From the IMG/VR virus record IMGVR_UViG_3300035125_000018, positions 1 through 55,970 of that record: a stretch of 55,970 nucleotides of DNA; one strand, given 5' to 3'. Made by a program: the position numbers and the translations under genes. This document shows positions 49,255 through 55,970 of this stretch, piece after piece. Each line of letters begins with the position of its first letter. The first letter of the stretch is position 1. The notes below the pieces were generated by a model. The model was not told the origin of the DNA. It saw only the letters and a list, made by a program, of their open reading frames with translations, and did not search any database. The stretch is from a virus.

Positions 49255-49681
49255 TGAAATGCAAACACAACCTGAACCAGAAGAACGAGTGCCAGAAGTG
49301 CCGGATGGTCCGTCGAGTCCAGCAGATGATGAAGGATCTCCCCCATCTCAAGGCGATGATGGGTGGAACATTCGTTGTCGTTGTGGACACGAAGCCCCGC
49401 TCGACTCGTTCACATCGGACAACCCCAGGCTCAAAGGCTGGTACGTCTGTCCCGGCTGCAAGATAGTATTCAAACCCGAGAACGGGAAGCTGATCGTGAT
49501 GCAAGAGGACGGTCCTTTGTGGGACCGAATCCGGCTCGATCGGTTGAAGGCTCGCCTCGAGCGAGAGAAACAGGAACGCATCGAAGAATGGGAACGACTG
49601 AACAAGGAGGATCACAAGCGATGGCTGGCAACAAGAAGAATCCTGAAGAAGAACAACATTCCACTCCCAAACGAAAGGTGA
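49247..49681 (+). CDS. Zinc-ribbon protein with long helical tail
   Basis: From GTG 49247 (AAAGG about 7 bases before) or ATG 49259. The first 40 residues are Pro/Glu-rich. A zinc ribbon follows (CRCGHE then CPGC, about 20 residues apart). Then comes a long charged helix (LDRLKARLEREKQERIEEWERL) and a basic end. A second frame from ATG 49254 overlaps it. I consider this one real because of the zinc ribbon and helix. The function is unknown. Confidence 0.6.
   Translation: MTNEMQTQPEPEERVPEVPDGPSSPADDEGSPPSQGDDGWNIRCRCGHEAPLDSFTSDNPRLKGWYVCPGCKIVFKPENGKLIVMQEDGPLWDRIRLDRLKARLEREKQERIEEWERLNKEDHKRWLATRRILKKNNIPLPNER
49254..49466 (+). CDS. Alternative overlapping frame with CxH-CxxC start (70 aa)
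   Basis: ATG 49254 shares a base with the previous stop (TAATG), and the first 35 residues (CKHNLNQKNECQKC, VRRVQQMMKDLPH) look like a mini zinc protein. The second half is out-of-frame-like. Either this or the 144-aa frame starting at GTG 49247 is the true gene, or both are used. Confidence 0.3.
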   Translation: MKCKHNLNQKNECQKCRMVRRVQQMMKDLPHLKAMMGGTFVVVVDTKPRSTRSHRTTPGSKAGTSVPAAR

Positions 49682-50052
49682 ACGCCTTCGAGTACCTGTG
49701 TATCTACGATGAACGGAATCCCAATTCCGAATACCTGATCATGGTTGACGACGAGGACAAGCCCAAGCCTAGGAGAGACTGTGCCTGTGACAACTGCTTC
49801 TACGGGAGAGACGAGCTGGCCCTCGAGATCATCCGATTGCAGGAGGTCATTACCCACGCCTTGAAGATTGCCGGGAACAGGTCGGGCGCCGGCCAGAGAA
49901 TCAGGCGTATCGTGGTGGCGCTGCAGTCAGCCAACAGATTCAGAAAGGTTCCTCATCCTCATCGGGCTCGGGCTCAACGTCAATCAGATCCCCGACATCT
50001 TCGGGAGACTTCGGATCCGGACCGGGAGGATTTTGTGGAGCGCTCGGAGTAG
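49621..50052 (+). CDS. Hypothetical protein converging with the terminase small subunit gene
   Basis: A 143-aa frame from ATG 49621, with SD AAGGAGG some 12 bases before. A disordered start (GNKKNPEEEQHSTPKRK) leads into NAFEYLCIYDERNPNSEYLIM, a CACDNC zinc-like motif, and a helix ELALEIIRLQEVITHAL. The last 40 or so residues, rich in Arg/His, overlap the antiparallel terminase-small gene by 113 bp. The function is unknown. Confidence 0.58.
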   Translation: MAGNKKNPEEEQHSTPKRKVNAFEYLCIYDERNPNSEYLIMVDDEDKPKPRRDCACDNCFYGRDELALEIIRLQEVITHALKIAGNRSGAGQRIRRIVVALQSANRFRKVPHPHRARAQRQSDPRHLRETSDPDREDFVERSE

Positions 50053-50530
50053 GAACGAAATTCGTATTGATGAGGACTGCCACGCCTGTAGGTCCACCAG
50101 CTCGGCCGCCTGCCTGGTCCAGACCAACGACCCTGCCTGTGATATTCCCGCTTGCCTGAAATGCCTTTGATACAGACAATAGATCATCCGGCTTCAAGTT
50201 CTTCTCGTCCTCTGTGGCCTTGTCGAGTATCTTCTCGGCATGGTCCTCGATCTTTTCTCCGACAGTGAGATGGCGCTTCATGACACCGACCCGACTCTCT
50301 TGGACAACACGGGCTGCTTCGAAGTCCGATCGCTCCTGCAGATCTTTCTCGAGGCGGCGCCGTTCGTCGGGCCATTTGTCATGGAAATGCCAGGAACGTA
50401 CCGTGTTCAACGGAACGGCAACACGGCCGGCAATCTCGGCCAGTGTGAGTTTGGTCGTGAGGTAAAGCTCTCGGGCTTTCACCTTCACATGAGGAGGATG
50501 GACACCAACAACGTGTTTCTCTTCAGACAT
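49940..50530 (-). CDS. Terminase small subunit-like protein (displaced, SSB-like tail)
   Basis: A 196-aa protein from ATG 50530; the SD is weak (GGTGG). The N-terminus is a helix-turn-helix, ARELYLTTKLTLAEIAGRVAV then NTVRSWHFHDKWPDERRR, which fits small terminases that bind the packaging site. A helical oligomerisation region follows, then GGPTGVAVLINTNFVP, and a disordered tail ending PDEDEEPF. It is a lone minus-strand gene in the plus arm, separated from terL by 6.5 kb, and converges with the gene upstream by 113 bp of overlap. A DNA-binding regulator is the alternative. Confidence 0.65.
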   Translation of the reverse strand: MSEEKHVVGVHPPHVKVKARELYLTTKLTLAEIAGRVAVPLNTVRSWHFHDKWPDERRRLEKDLQERSDFEAARVVQESRVGVMKRHLTVGEKIEDHAEKILDKATEDEKNLKPDDLLSVSKAFQASGNITGRVVGLDQAGGRAGGPTGVAVLINTNFVPTPSAPQNPPGPDPKSPEDVGDLIDVEPEPDEDEEPF

Positions 50531-50567
50531 CGGTGGAACGATACCACCAGAAAGGATAGGTGACAAG

Positions 50568-50786
50568 ATGAAATTCATGAAGTGGATCCGTGGACTCGGG
50601 GAGAAGAAGGCCAAGGGACCGAAGGTGTCGCACTTCGAGCGGCCCCCGATGGCAGCTCCGGTGATCCCGGTAGCCAGGAGAACGCAGAAGAAAACGAAGG
50701 CCGTCCGGATCCCAAGCAAGATCAAGCGGGCCCGGAAGAAGGCACGCCGGATGAGGAAGCTCCCGGCTTGCAGGCCAACGTACTGA
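50568..50786 (+). CDS. Small very basic protein (72 aa)
   Basis: SD AAAGGA before ATG 50568. The start MKFMKWIRGLGEKKAKGPK and the end KSKIKRARKKARRMRKL are highly basic, suggesting nucleic-acid binding. It diverges from the terminase-small gene with only 37 bp between the starts, so the two must share control DNA. A structured gap follows. Confidence 0.55.
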   Translation: MKFMKWIRGLGEKKAKGPKVSHFERPPMAAPVIPVARRTQKKTKAVRIPSKIKRARKKARRMRKLPACRPTY

Positions 50787-50797
50787 GTACTTGTATT

Positions 50798-50919
50798 ACA
50801 TCATAAGGGTAAACCGTAGATGTGCGCTACTCCCGCGCACGCGCGCATCTACGTATACAGTATTCTACCTCTCACCCCGCACAACCCTTACTCGTTTCAT
50901 ATTATCTCCCTTATGATGT
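50798..50919 (+). promoter_or_regulatory. Structured leader with 12-bp long-range and 12-bp local helices
   Basis: ACATCATAAGGG (50798-50809) and CCCTTATGATGT (50908-50919) are perfect inverted repeats. Within them lies a 12-bp hairpin (50816-50827 with 50841-50852, one wobble), then GTATACAGTA (50853-50862), CTCTCACC and TCGTTTCATATTA (50892-50904). TAAGGGT could also pair with ACCCTTA at 50884-50890, so two folds compete. Confidence 0.5.
50869..50904 (+). promoter_or_regulatory. Shared early-arm motif, copy 2
   Basis: CTCTCACC (50869-50876) and TCGTTTCATATTA (50892-50904) repeat the pair found at 46528-46561, here 47 bases before the start of the next plus-strand gene. Confidence 0.35.
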
Positions 50920-50950
50920 TGTTAATCGGTTAATCGAAAGGAGAGAACTG

Positions 50951-51721
50951 ATGAGTAGGAAGATACCATTGACAGGAACAGAGATCCTTGAGCTCCTGAA
51001 GCTCGAGGAAAAGAGGGTCAAGTCTGAAGTGATCCGTGGTCCCCGGAAGTACGACGGGTACACGATCGAGGATCGCACTCGGCACTGTGATTTGGTGCAG
51101 CGTGCCGAAGAGATGGGGAACATCCTGCCCGAAAACTTCGAGGTTCCGTACAAAGAGAAGTGCGAAGAGTACGAGTGGGCCTGCGATCGGATCCGGCAGA
51201 TCAAGGACACGCTCGGCTGCCTGGACATGGACATCGAGAAGTTCATCCAATGGCTCGACAACTACAAGAACCAGTACATCTGCCTGTCGAAGAAGATCGA
51301 GGACATTGACCGGACCTGCGACGAGGCAAAGATCATCGGCTGTGCCACCCAGGAACGTGTTGGGATCCTGCTGAACCAGCTCGAACGGGAAAAGAAAGAG
51401 TGCAAGTTCCGGCAGAAGGCCATGGAAGAGGTCGCCGACTGCTTCGGTGTGGACTACGATGCCATTCAGGAGTTCATTGATTCCATGGTCGAGCAAGGGA
51501 TCCGGCTCAAGACTCTCGAGACATTGCCGGCGCCGGTGCTTGACGAGAAGGATCGCCTCATCCGGCAACTCACGGAGCTGAACACCAGGCAGTCTACGGA
51601 TCTGACGAATCTCAGACAGTCCAAGGAACACGCCGAAGCCTGTCTCCAAGAGGCAGCTCAGATGATGGCCGAAGCCTTGGCCCGAAACAACAAGGAGAGA
51701 GCCGCATCGAGAGGGGAATGA
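50951..51721 (+). CDS. Coiled-coil early protein (256 aa)
   Basis: From ATG 50951 with SD AAAGGAGAG. An almost wholly helical, charged protein with heptad-like stretches (residues 70-165 and 205-245) and scattered Cys. It has no membrane segment or catalytic motif. A tandem GTTAATCG repeat lies just before the SD. It precedes the ParB-like gene and may be its partner. No family is recognised. Confidence 0.62.
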   Translation: MSRKIPLTGTEILELLKLEEKRVKSEVIRGPRKYDGYTIEDRTRHCDLVQRAEEMGNILPENFEVPYKEKCEEYEWACDRIRQIKDTLGCLDMDIEKFIQWLDNYKNQYICLSKKIEDIDRTCDEAKIIGCATQERVGILLNQLEREKKECKFRQKAMEEVADCFGVDYDAIQEFIDSMVEQGIRLKTLETLPAPVLDEKDRLIRQLTELNTRQSTDLTNLRQSKEHAEACLQEAAQMMAEALARNNKERAASRGE

Positions 51722-51771
51722 TGCACCCCGCCTGATGAAATCTTATGAAAAATTCACAAGGAGGAAATCCA

Positions 51772-53403
51772 GTGAGCAAATACATTGATGCTCCGGTAGC
51801 CAAGATCGTGCTGTCCGGAGAGAATCCGCGGGGCAAAGCGAACGTTACCAACGGTGACTTCCGTGAGCTCTGCAGTTCCGTCAAGAAGTTCGGCGTCATT
51901 GTCCCACTCATTCTCAGGCCCCATCCGAAGAAGAAGGGCTTCTTCGAGCTGCGCGCTGGCGAGCGCCGGTTGGCGGCCGCCAAGAAGAACAAGATCAAGA
52001 CCGTCCCTGCATTACTCACAAGCATGACAGACATCGAGGCGTTCGAGACTACGATGGTGGAGAATATGCACCGGAAGGAGCTCGACACGCTGGAACAGAT
52101 CACCGCAGTCGCCACATTCCTGAACAAGTACAAGGGGGATCACAAGTCTGTGGCCGACAAGCTCGGCATGACGCTGCAGCAGGTGAAGCTCCGGGCCAAT
52201 GCCGTGAACCTGTCGAAGAAGTGGAAGGCGGCAATCGCCAAGAACGAAAACTTCCGGCTTCTCTCGGCCGAACACTTCGACAAGATCGCAAGGCTGCCCC
52301 AGGATATACAGGATGATCTTCTCGAGGAATCCAGTTCGCGAAGGATCTTCTTTGATTGGGATGGATACGTCCAGCCCGTCAAGATCCTCGAGCAGTTCAT
52401 CAACACACACTACATTCATGCCCTCAGCAAAGCCAAATGGGATCTCGATACGAAGGTCAACAGCATCACGGCCTGCAACGACTGCGTGAAACGGTCGGAC
52501 GCACAAGGACAGACCGACCTGTGGGAAGATCCCAAGGACAAGCAGAAGAAAACCGCACGCTGCCTGGACGGACTGTGTTGGGAGAAGAAGGACGAACACG
52601 TTGTCCGTTGCGCCCTGATCGAAGCCAAGCCGAAGTACAAAAACCTGCAGCTCGCATCCGGATCCATGCTCAGCCAGCAAGAGGTCCGAAAACGCGCACG
52701 GAATCTCGGCTTCTCGGCCGAAGAGAGCGACAAGGTTCACTCGCTCGATCTGACCGTGCCGGCCAAGAAGAACGAGAAGAAGTCGTTTCATGTGTTCGTG
52801 CTCGACGGCCCCCAGGCCGGCAGGGTTTTGCTTCGTCGAAGCAAGTACACAAACGATGGACGGCTCGCCAAGTCCGGAGGCGAGAAGAAACAGAGGAAGA
52901 AGATCCGGACCATGAAGGATCGGAAGCGTGACCATCACGGCCTGCGCCTGAAGTTGATCTACCCCGAGCTCCGCCAAGCCATTGCAAAATGCGACCAGCC
53001 CAAGGACAAGACACTCAAATTCGCGGCCGCCGTGGCTGCGGTATACGGAACAACGAACGAGTTCCGGTACAAAGGTGAGTGGCGAACCGGTGGGCTCAGT
53101 CGTGATCAGATCGTGGAGAAGCTGATCAAGGGTGAGCAGCTGACCCTCGAATCGTGGCACAACGGCGAGAAATCGCTGAAGGCCAAGCTCGCTCAGGCTC
53201 TGTGGCTCAGGGCCCGAGGCTGCTTCACGGAAATCGTGCCCGGCAACTGCAATGCACAGGACGCACTCAAGGCCGAGGCGAAGTGCAAGGCTATCGCTGT
53301 TCTGGTCGGCTTCGACTGGAGCAAGGCCCTCGAGAAAGCGACCAAGGAAAAGCCCGACCCGAAAATCTGGCAACGCCTGAAGGCCGATGGGACGCCGAAA
53401 TAA
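51772..53403 (+). CDS. ParB/Srx-fold protein (543 aa)
   Basis: From GTG 51772 with SD AAGGAGGAAA (51759-51767); an ATG at 51745 lacks one. Residues 1-110 are a ParB N-domain: VAKIVLSGENPRG, FGVIVPLILRP, ELRAGERRLAAAKK (GERR 63-66), VENMHRKELDTLE. A helix-turn-helix (SVADKLGMTLQQVKLRANAV) follows. The C-terminal 350 residues are unlike partition ParB, with a CNDC/CLDGLC metal-like region and a basic KKQRKKIRTMKDRKR stretch. In phages such proteins act as nucleases or regulators. With no ParA here, partition is unlikely. Confidence 0.78.
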   Translation: MSKYIDAPVAKIVLSGENPRGKANVTNGDFRELCSSVKKFGVIVPLILRPHPKKKGFFELRAGERRLAAAKKNKIKTVPALLTSMTDIEAFETTMVENMHRKELDTLEQITAVATFLNKYKGDHKSVADKLGMTLQQVKLRANAVNLSKKWKAAIAKNENFRLLSAEHFDKIARLPQDIQDDLLEESSSRRIFFDWDGYVQPVKILEQFINTHYIHALSKAKWDLDTKVNSITACNDCVKRSDAQGQTDLWEDPKDKQKKTARCLDGLCWEKKDEHVVRCALIEAKPKYKNLQLASGSMLSQQEVRKRARNLGFSAEESDKVHSLDLTVPAKKNEKKSFHVFVLDGPQAGRVLLRRSKYTNDGRLAKSGGEKKQRKKIRTMKDRKRDHHGLRLKLIYPELRQAIAKCDQPKDKTLKFAAAVAAVYGTTNEFRYKGEWRTGGLSRDQIVEKLIKGEQLTLESWHNGEKSLKAKLAQALWLRARGCFTEIVPGNCNAQDALKAEAKCKAIAVLVGFDWSKALEKATKEKPDPKIWQRLKADGTPK

Positions 53404-53516
53404 TTCGTGAGCCGGCGGCACAGCTTGTGCCAAAGGGATCCATCACGGATAGTCGGGGGGCCATAAGGCAGTTTGATCCTGTCGGCCCCTCGCAAAAAAA
53501 GGAAGGAACAGTAATC

Positions 53517-54263
53517 ATGGGTATCTCACTCAGAAACAAGGTTGCGCTGGCAGATCTTCAGAAGATCGTGATGCCGGAAAGGACCGATACCTACTGCCCG
53601 ATCAGCCACTATGATCTGGCGCAGAATATCCAGAAGGTGAGTACGGATCTTCTGGAACCGAAGGGCTACGTTTTTGTGGATGCAGTCTACGGCACGGCCA
53701 GGGAAGGCCAGCGTGTATTCGGACTGTTCCGGTACAAGAACGGTGGCGAGGAAACCGGAATGGCGATCGGATGGAGGAACAGCTACGACAAGAGTATGTC
53801 GGCTGCCGTTGCGATCGGGGCAAACGTGTTCGTGTGTGACAATCTCTGCATCCACGGAGACATCACCATCATGCGCCGGCACACGAAGAACATCGAGGAC
53901 GATCTGGTGCAGTCCATCATCAACGCCCTCTACAATGCCACGACCAGCTATGAGCATTTCATGGAGACAGTCAAGCTCCTGAAGGATGTCGGAATCTCCG
54001 ACAGGCTCGGATACGAAATGCTCGGAGTTCTCGTTGGGGAAGGCGTGCTCACGCCGACGATCTTCAACGAGGCCATGCGCGAATGGAAGAAGCCCTCGCA
54101 TGAATCCTTCCAGCCAAGGAATGCCTGGTCCCTGTATAACGCCATTACGCACGGACTGAAGCAGGCGCCGCCGCACAAGGTATTCGAGATGCACCGTGGG
54201 GTACATGACGTATTCGTGGCAGAGTTCGTGGCGCAGCAGCCGGACTCGAAGGAGCCGTTCTGA
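53517..54263 (+). CDS. DUF932 phage/plasmid-like protein with PF tail
   Basis: A 248-aa protein of the DUF932 type, found on phages and plasmids with unclear function. Typical parts are YCPISHYDLAQNIQ, GQRVFGLFRYKNGG, GWRNSYDKSMSAAVAIGANVFVCDN and a His/Arg-rich TIMRRHTKNIEDDL. The chain ends DSKEPF, again PF after acidic residues. SD AAGGAAGGAA precedes ATG 53517. It overlaps the next ATG by one base. It follows the ParB-like gene after a 113-bp gap with two small hairpins. Confidence 0.75.
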   Translation: MGISLRNKVALADLQKIVMPERTDTYCPISHYDLAQNIQKVSTDLLEPKGYVFVDAVYGTAREGQRVFGLFRYKNGGEETGMAIGWRNSYDKSMSAAVAIGANVFVCDNLCIHGDITIMRRHTKNIEDDLVQSIINALYNATTSYEHFMETVKLLKDVGISDRLGYEMLGVLVGEGVLTPTIFNEAMREWKKPSHESFQPRNAWSLYNAITHGLKQAPPHKVFEMHRGVHDVFVAEFVAQQPDSKEPF

Positions 54264-54574
54264 TGATCCGTGAGTTTTTCTTCGCCATCAAGGACCGTGC
54301 AGCCAGAGGTCGGAACGGTCTGTTCCGGCCTCACAAGGCTGTCCTGCATTACCACGGAAACGGCAGACTCTACCTCGAGATTCTGTCCAAACGTGCAGGA
54401 AAGCAGGCTCCAATCATAATCCCATTCGGAGTATTTGATGCTCTCGAGATGGGAGATGCCTTGGTGAGTTTGGCCAGATCGGCCAGCATCAAGAGTAGTA
54501 GGGCCGCCCCGAAGGACGGCCCAAGCAACGAAGACCCGGAGGCCAGATCCAGGGAGGATCTTCCAGAGAAATAA
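54263..54574 (+). CDS. Hypothetical protein (103 aa)
   Basis: The start shares a base with the preceding stop (TGATG). It opens with IREFFFAIKDRAARG, has a beta part (HYHGNGRLYLEIL, APIIIPFGVF) and a disordered Ser/Arg/Glu C-terminus. The layout recalls small single-domain DNA-related proteins but I recognise no family. Confidence 0.6.
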   Translation: MIREFFFAIKDRAARGRNGLFRPHKAVLHYHGNGRLYLEILSKRAGKQAPIIIPFGVFDALEMGDALVSLARSASIKSSRAAPKDGPSNEDPEARSREDLPEK

Positions 54575-54577
54575 CAT

Positions 54578-54606
54578 TTGACAGTTGTGGACGCAAGCGT
54601 TAAATT
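54578..54606 (+). promoter_or_regulatory. Sigma-70-type promoter before the PD-(D/E)XK nuclease
   Basis: TTGACA (54578-54583), a 17-base spacer and TAAATT (54601-54606), in the gap before the nuclease SD. The -35 is perfect; the -10 matches at four of six positions. It would drive the nuclease, RecT and helicase genes. Confidence 0.55.
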
Positions 54607-54635
54607 GCCAGAGGCAACGAAGAAAGGAGGGCTCC

Positions 54636-55529
54636 ATGCAGCTCACCAATAAGCACGGTCTGTCGCAGGCGTGGATGAACGCCGTGAAGGCCGACGACGA
54701 AGCGTACGACAAGGTTGGTTGGAGATCAGTAACGAATCTGATCTCGCCTGTCCGTGCTTCGATTCTCAGGGAACGGCACGATGAGGAAGTCGTGGAGGAT
54801 GTATCCGATCGTATTTGGGCGCTGCTCGGAAGCGCGTGCCACTACGTTTTGGAAAAGGCAGCCGACGAAGATTCTCTGACCGAGCAACGGTTCACGATCG
54901 AAGTGCTCGGGAAAGAGATCAGCCTCAAACCCGACAGAGTAGAGGTAATCCCGAACACGGATCCCGCAGAATACCATCTCAAGGATCTCAAGATCACATC
55001 GGTCTGGTCCGTGATTCTGGATACGAAGATCGAATGGGTTACGCAGACAAACATCTATGCGTATGCCCTTCGGACTATCGGCATCAACGTGACTCGGATC
55101 TCCATGGAAGTGCTGATGAAAGACTGGCAGCACAAGGAGGCCATTCGGGACAAGACCTATCCCCAGGACAAGGTTGCTGTCGTTCCGATCGAAGTCTGGA
55201 CAGACGAGGCTGTGAAGGAACTTCTCGAGAAGCGTGTCCGTGCGTTCCTCGAAGCAGAGGAAATGGGCGATGCGGACCTGCCCGAATGCACGGAGCAGGA
55301 GCGTTGGGCTCGGCCCGACAAATTCGCGATAACGAAGAAAGGAGCAAAGCGAGCGACGAAGGTGTGTGCGTCAAGACCCGAAGCCGAACGGTACATGGAG
55401 GACAAGGGATACACGGAGTCCACCCATGAGATCGTGTTCCGTGCCGGGACAAGCGTGCGCTGTGAGAAGTACTGTTCTGCAAAGCCATTCTGCAATCAGT
55501 ACCATGAGAACGTGAACCCCGAGTTCTGA
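54636..55529 (+). CDS. PD-(D/E)XK exonuclease (RecB/Cas4-like), RecT partner
   Basis: A 297-aa protein from ATG 54636 (SD AAAGGAGG). The nuclease core shows ALLGSACHYVLEK (His69), KPDRVEV (Asp100) and HLKDLKIT (Asp117-x-Lys119), the motif order of PD-(D/E)XK exonucleases. The C-terminal CEKYCSAKPFCNQY has three Cys like the Cas4/AddB-type iron-sulfur region, though the fourth Cys is far off (near 250). It would resect DNA ends to give RecT its single strands. It is separated from RecT by one gene. Confidence 0.8.
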   Translation: MQLTNKHGLSQAWMNAVKADDEAYDKVGWRSVTNLISPVRASILRERHDEEVVEDVSDRIWALLGSACHYVLEKAADEDSLTEQRFTIEVLGKEISLKPDRVEVIPNTDPAEYHLKDLKITSVWSVILDTKIEWVTQTNIYAYALRTIGINVTRISMEVLMKDWQHKEAIRDKTYPQDKVAVVPIEVWTDEAVKELLEKRVRAFLEAEEMGDADLPECTEQERWARPDKFAITKKGAKRATKVCASRPEAERYMEDKGYTESTHEIVFRAGTSVRCEKYCSAKPFCNQYHENVNPEF

Positions 55530-55536
55530 GGGAACC

Positions 55537-55970
55537 ATGGCAATCGAACAGAAATATCTGGACATCATCGAACAGTGTGAGGCAAGGCAGGACGAGCTCT
55601 CCGAATGGGAACGTGGCTTCGTTATGGGCGAGCCGGGGAACAAGAAGAAGCCGCCGATCAAGAGCCGCCCCTATCTCTCGATGGGCCAGAAGCAAATCCT
55701 CGATCGGATCGTGGTCGAACGGTTCGAAGGAGGAAAGTGGGACAACAAGAAGATCCGCGTGGATTACGGAACGGTGAACGCGGTTCGTACAGACGATGGC
55801 TGGAAAGTCTTGGTCGCAGACTATCCAGTTGGATTCGGAATAACACGGAAGGAGGCTGTGATAGTGACGGCCTGGCTCAACTCAGCTCTGCGTGCGATCC
55901 TGAGTGTGCCGACCGAAGAACTGCCAGATTTCCTCGACGGCCAGAAGGCCGAGGTTCCCGAAGAAGGGGA
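55537..55970 (+). CDS. 5' part of the PF-tailed protein that spans the circle join
   Basis: From ATG 55537; it continues without a stop through 55970, equivalent to position 127, and ends at 185. The whole protein has 163 residues. It opens YLDIIEQCEARQDELSEWERGFV, then LSMGQKQILDRI, a pattern common in small phage proteins near recombination genes. The middle beta strands (KIRVDYGTVNAV, GWKVLVADYPVG) suggest a small fold, and the tail is acidic. It lies 7 bases after the exonuclease. Confidence 0.85.
   Translation, partial: MAIEQKYLDIIEQCEARQDELSEWERGFVMGEPGNKKKPPIKSRPYLSMGQKQILDRIVVERFEGGKWDNKKIRVDYGTVNAVRTDDGWKVLVADYPVGFGITRKEAVIVTAWLNSALRAILSVPTEELPDFLDGQKAEVPEEG
55844..55970. repeat. 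Terminal direct repeat, right copy
   Basis: Identical to bases 1-127; see the left copy. Drop one copy when circularising. Confidence 0.95.

Noticed and set aside
51772-53403. Plasmid-like partition system
   Set aside because: Only a ParB-fold protein is present; there is no ParA ATPase and no centromere-like repeat cluster.
1-55970. Lysogeny module or CRISPR array
   Set aside because: I found no integrase, excisionase, CI-type repressor or regularly spaced repeats.

Overview
The window is a complete circular phage genome of about 55,843 bp in linear form. Its last 127 bases (55844-55970) repeat its first 127 exactly, and one reading frame runs unbroken across the join. A repeat of exactly 127 bases is what a k=127 assembler leaves on a circular contig, so it says nothing about packaging. 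I recognise portal, large terminase, major capsid candidate, scaffold, tail-tube-like proteins and a 2,899-residue internal virion protein. There is no sheath, tape measure, integrase or lysogeny repressor. This suggests a lytic, podovirus-like tailed phage. Shine-Dalgarno (SD) sites are strong and canonical, one of them a full 12-base AAAGGAGGTGAT, which argues against a Bacteroidota host. Sec-type signal peptides, one lipobox, LamG modules and Asn/Thr/Trp-rich secreted proteins suggest a Gram-negative host, possibly of the Verrucomicrobiota/Kiritimatiellota kind; this last point is only inference.

Layout. Two transcription arms diverge from a 536-bp non-coding control region (46104-46639) and converge on back-to-back hairpins at 6087-6185. 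The minus-strand late arm reads 46103 down to 6194. In order of transcription it holds a lipoprotein, a PolX-like nucleotidyltransferase, small unknowns, large terminase, portal, scaffold, major capsid (own promoter, structured leader and terminator), a block of fibre/adhesin-like genes most of which start with a signal peptide (21.8-34.7 kb), tail tube proteins, internal virion proteins, and a permuted papain-like enzyme. The plus-strand early arm reads 46640 to the end and on through position 1 to 6055. It holds small zinc-binding and membrane proteins, a ParB-like protein, a DUF932 protein, a PD-(D/E)XK nuclease, RecT, a DnaB-type helicase, a second nuclease, a stand-alone TSCPD protein, a MazG-like protein and a winged-helix protein. 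One minus-strand gene, a terminase-small-subunit-like protein, sits inside this early arm, about 6.5 kb from the large subunit.

How the genes work together. The nuclease/RecT/DnaB set looks like recombination-linked replication resting on host polymerase and primase, since no phage DNA polymerase, primase or obvious SSB was found. Two features stand out. First, six proteins of unrelated function (helicase, winged helix, terminase small subunit, DUF932, a late-operon protein and the protein across the join) end in an acidic tail closed by Pro-Phe, like the C-terminal tip of bacterial SSB; a seventh ends in PF without the acidic run. Second, nine neighbouring late genes carry N-terminal signal-peptide-like segments, several on LamG or fibre-repeat proteins, which is unusual for virion or fibre proteins. 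In addition, at least six intergenic leaders carry long-range 8-13 bp helices, four of which close within about 6 nt of a ribosome binding site, suggesting RNA processing or translational control.
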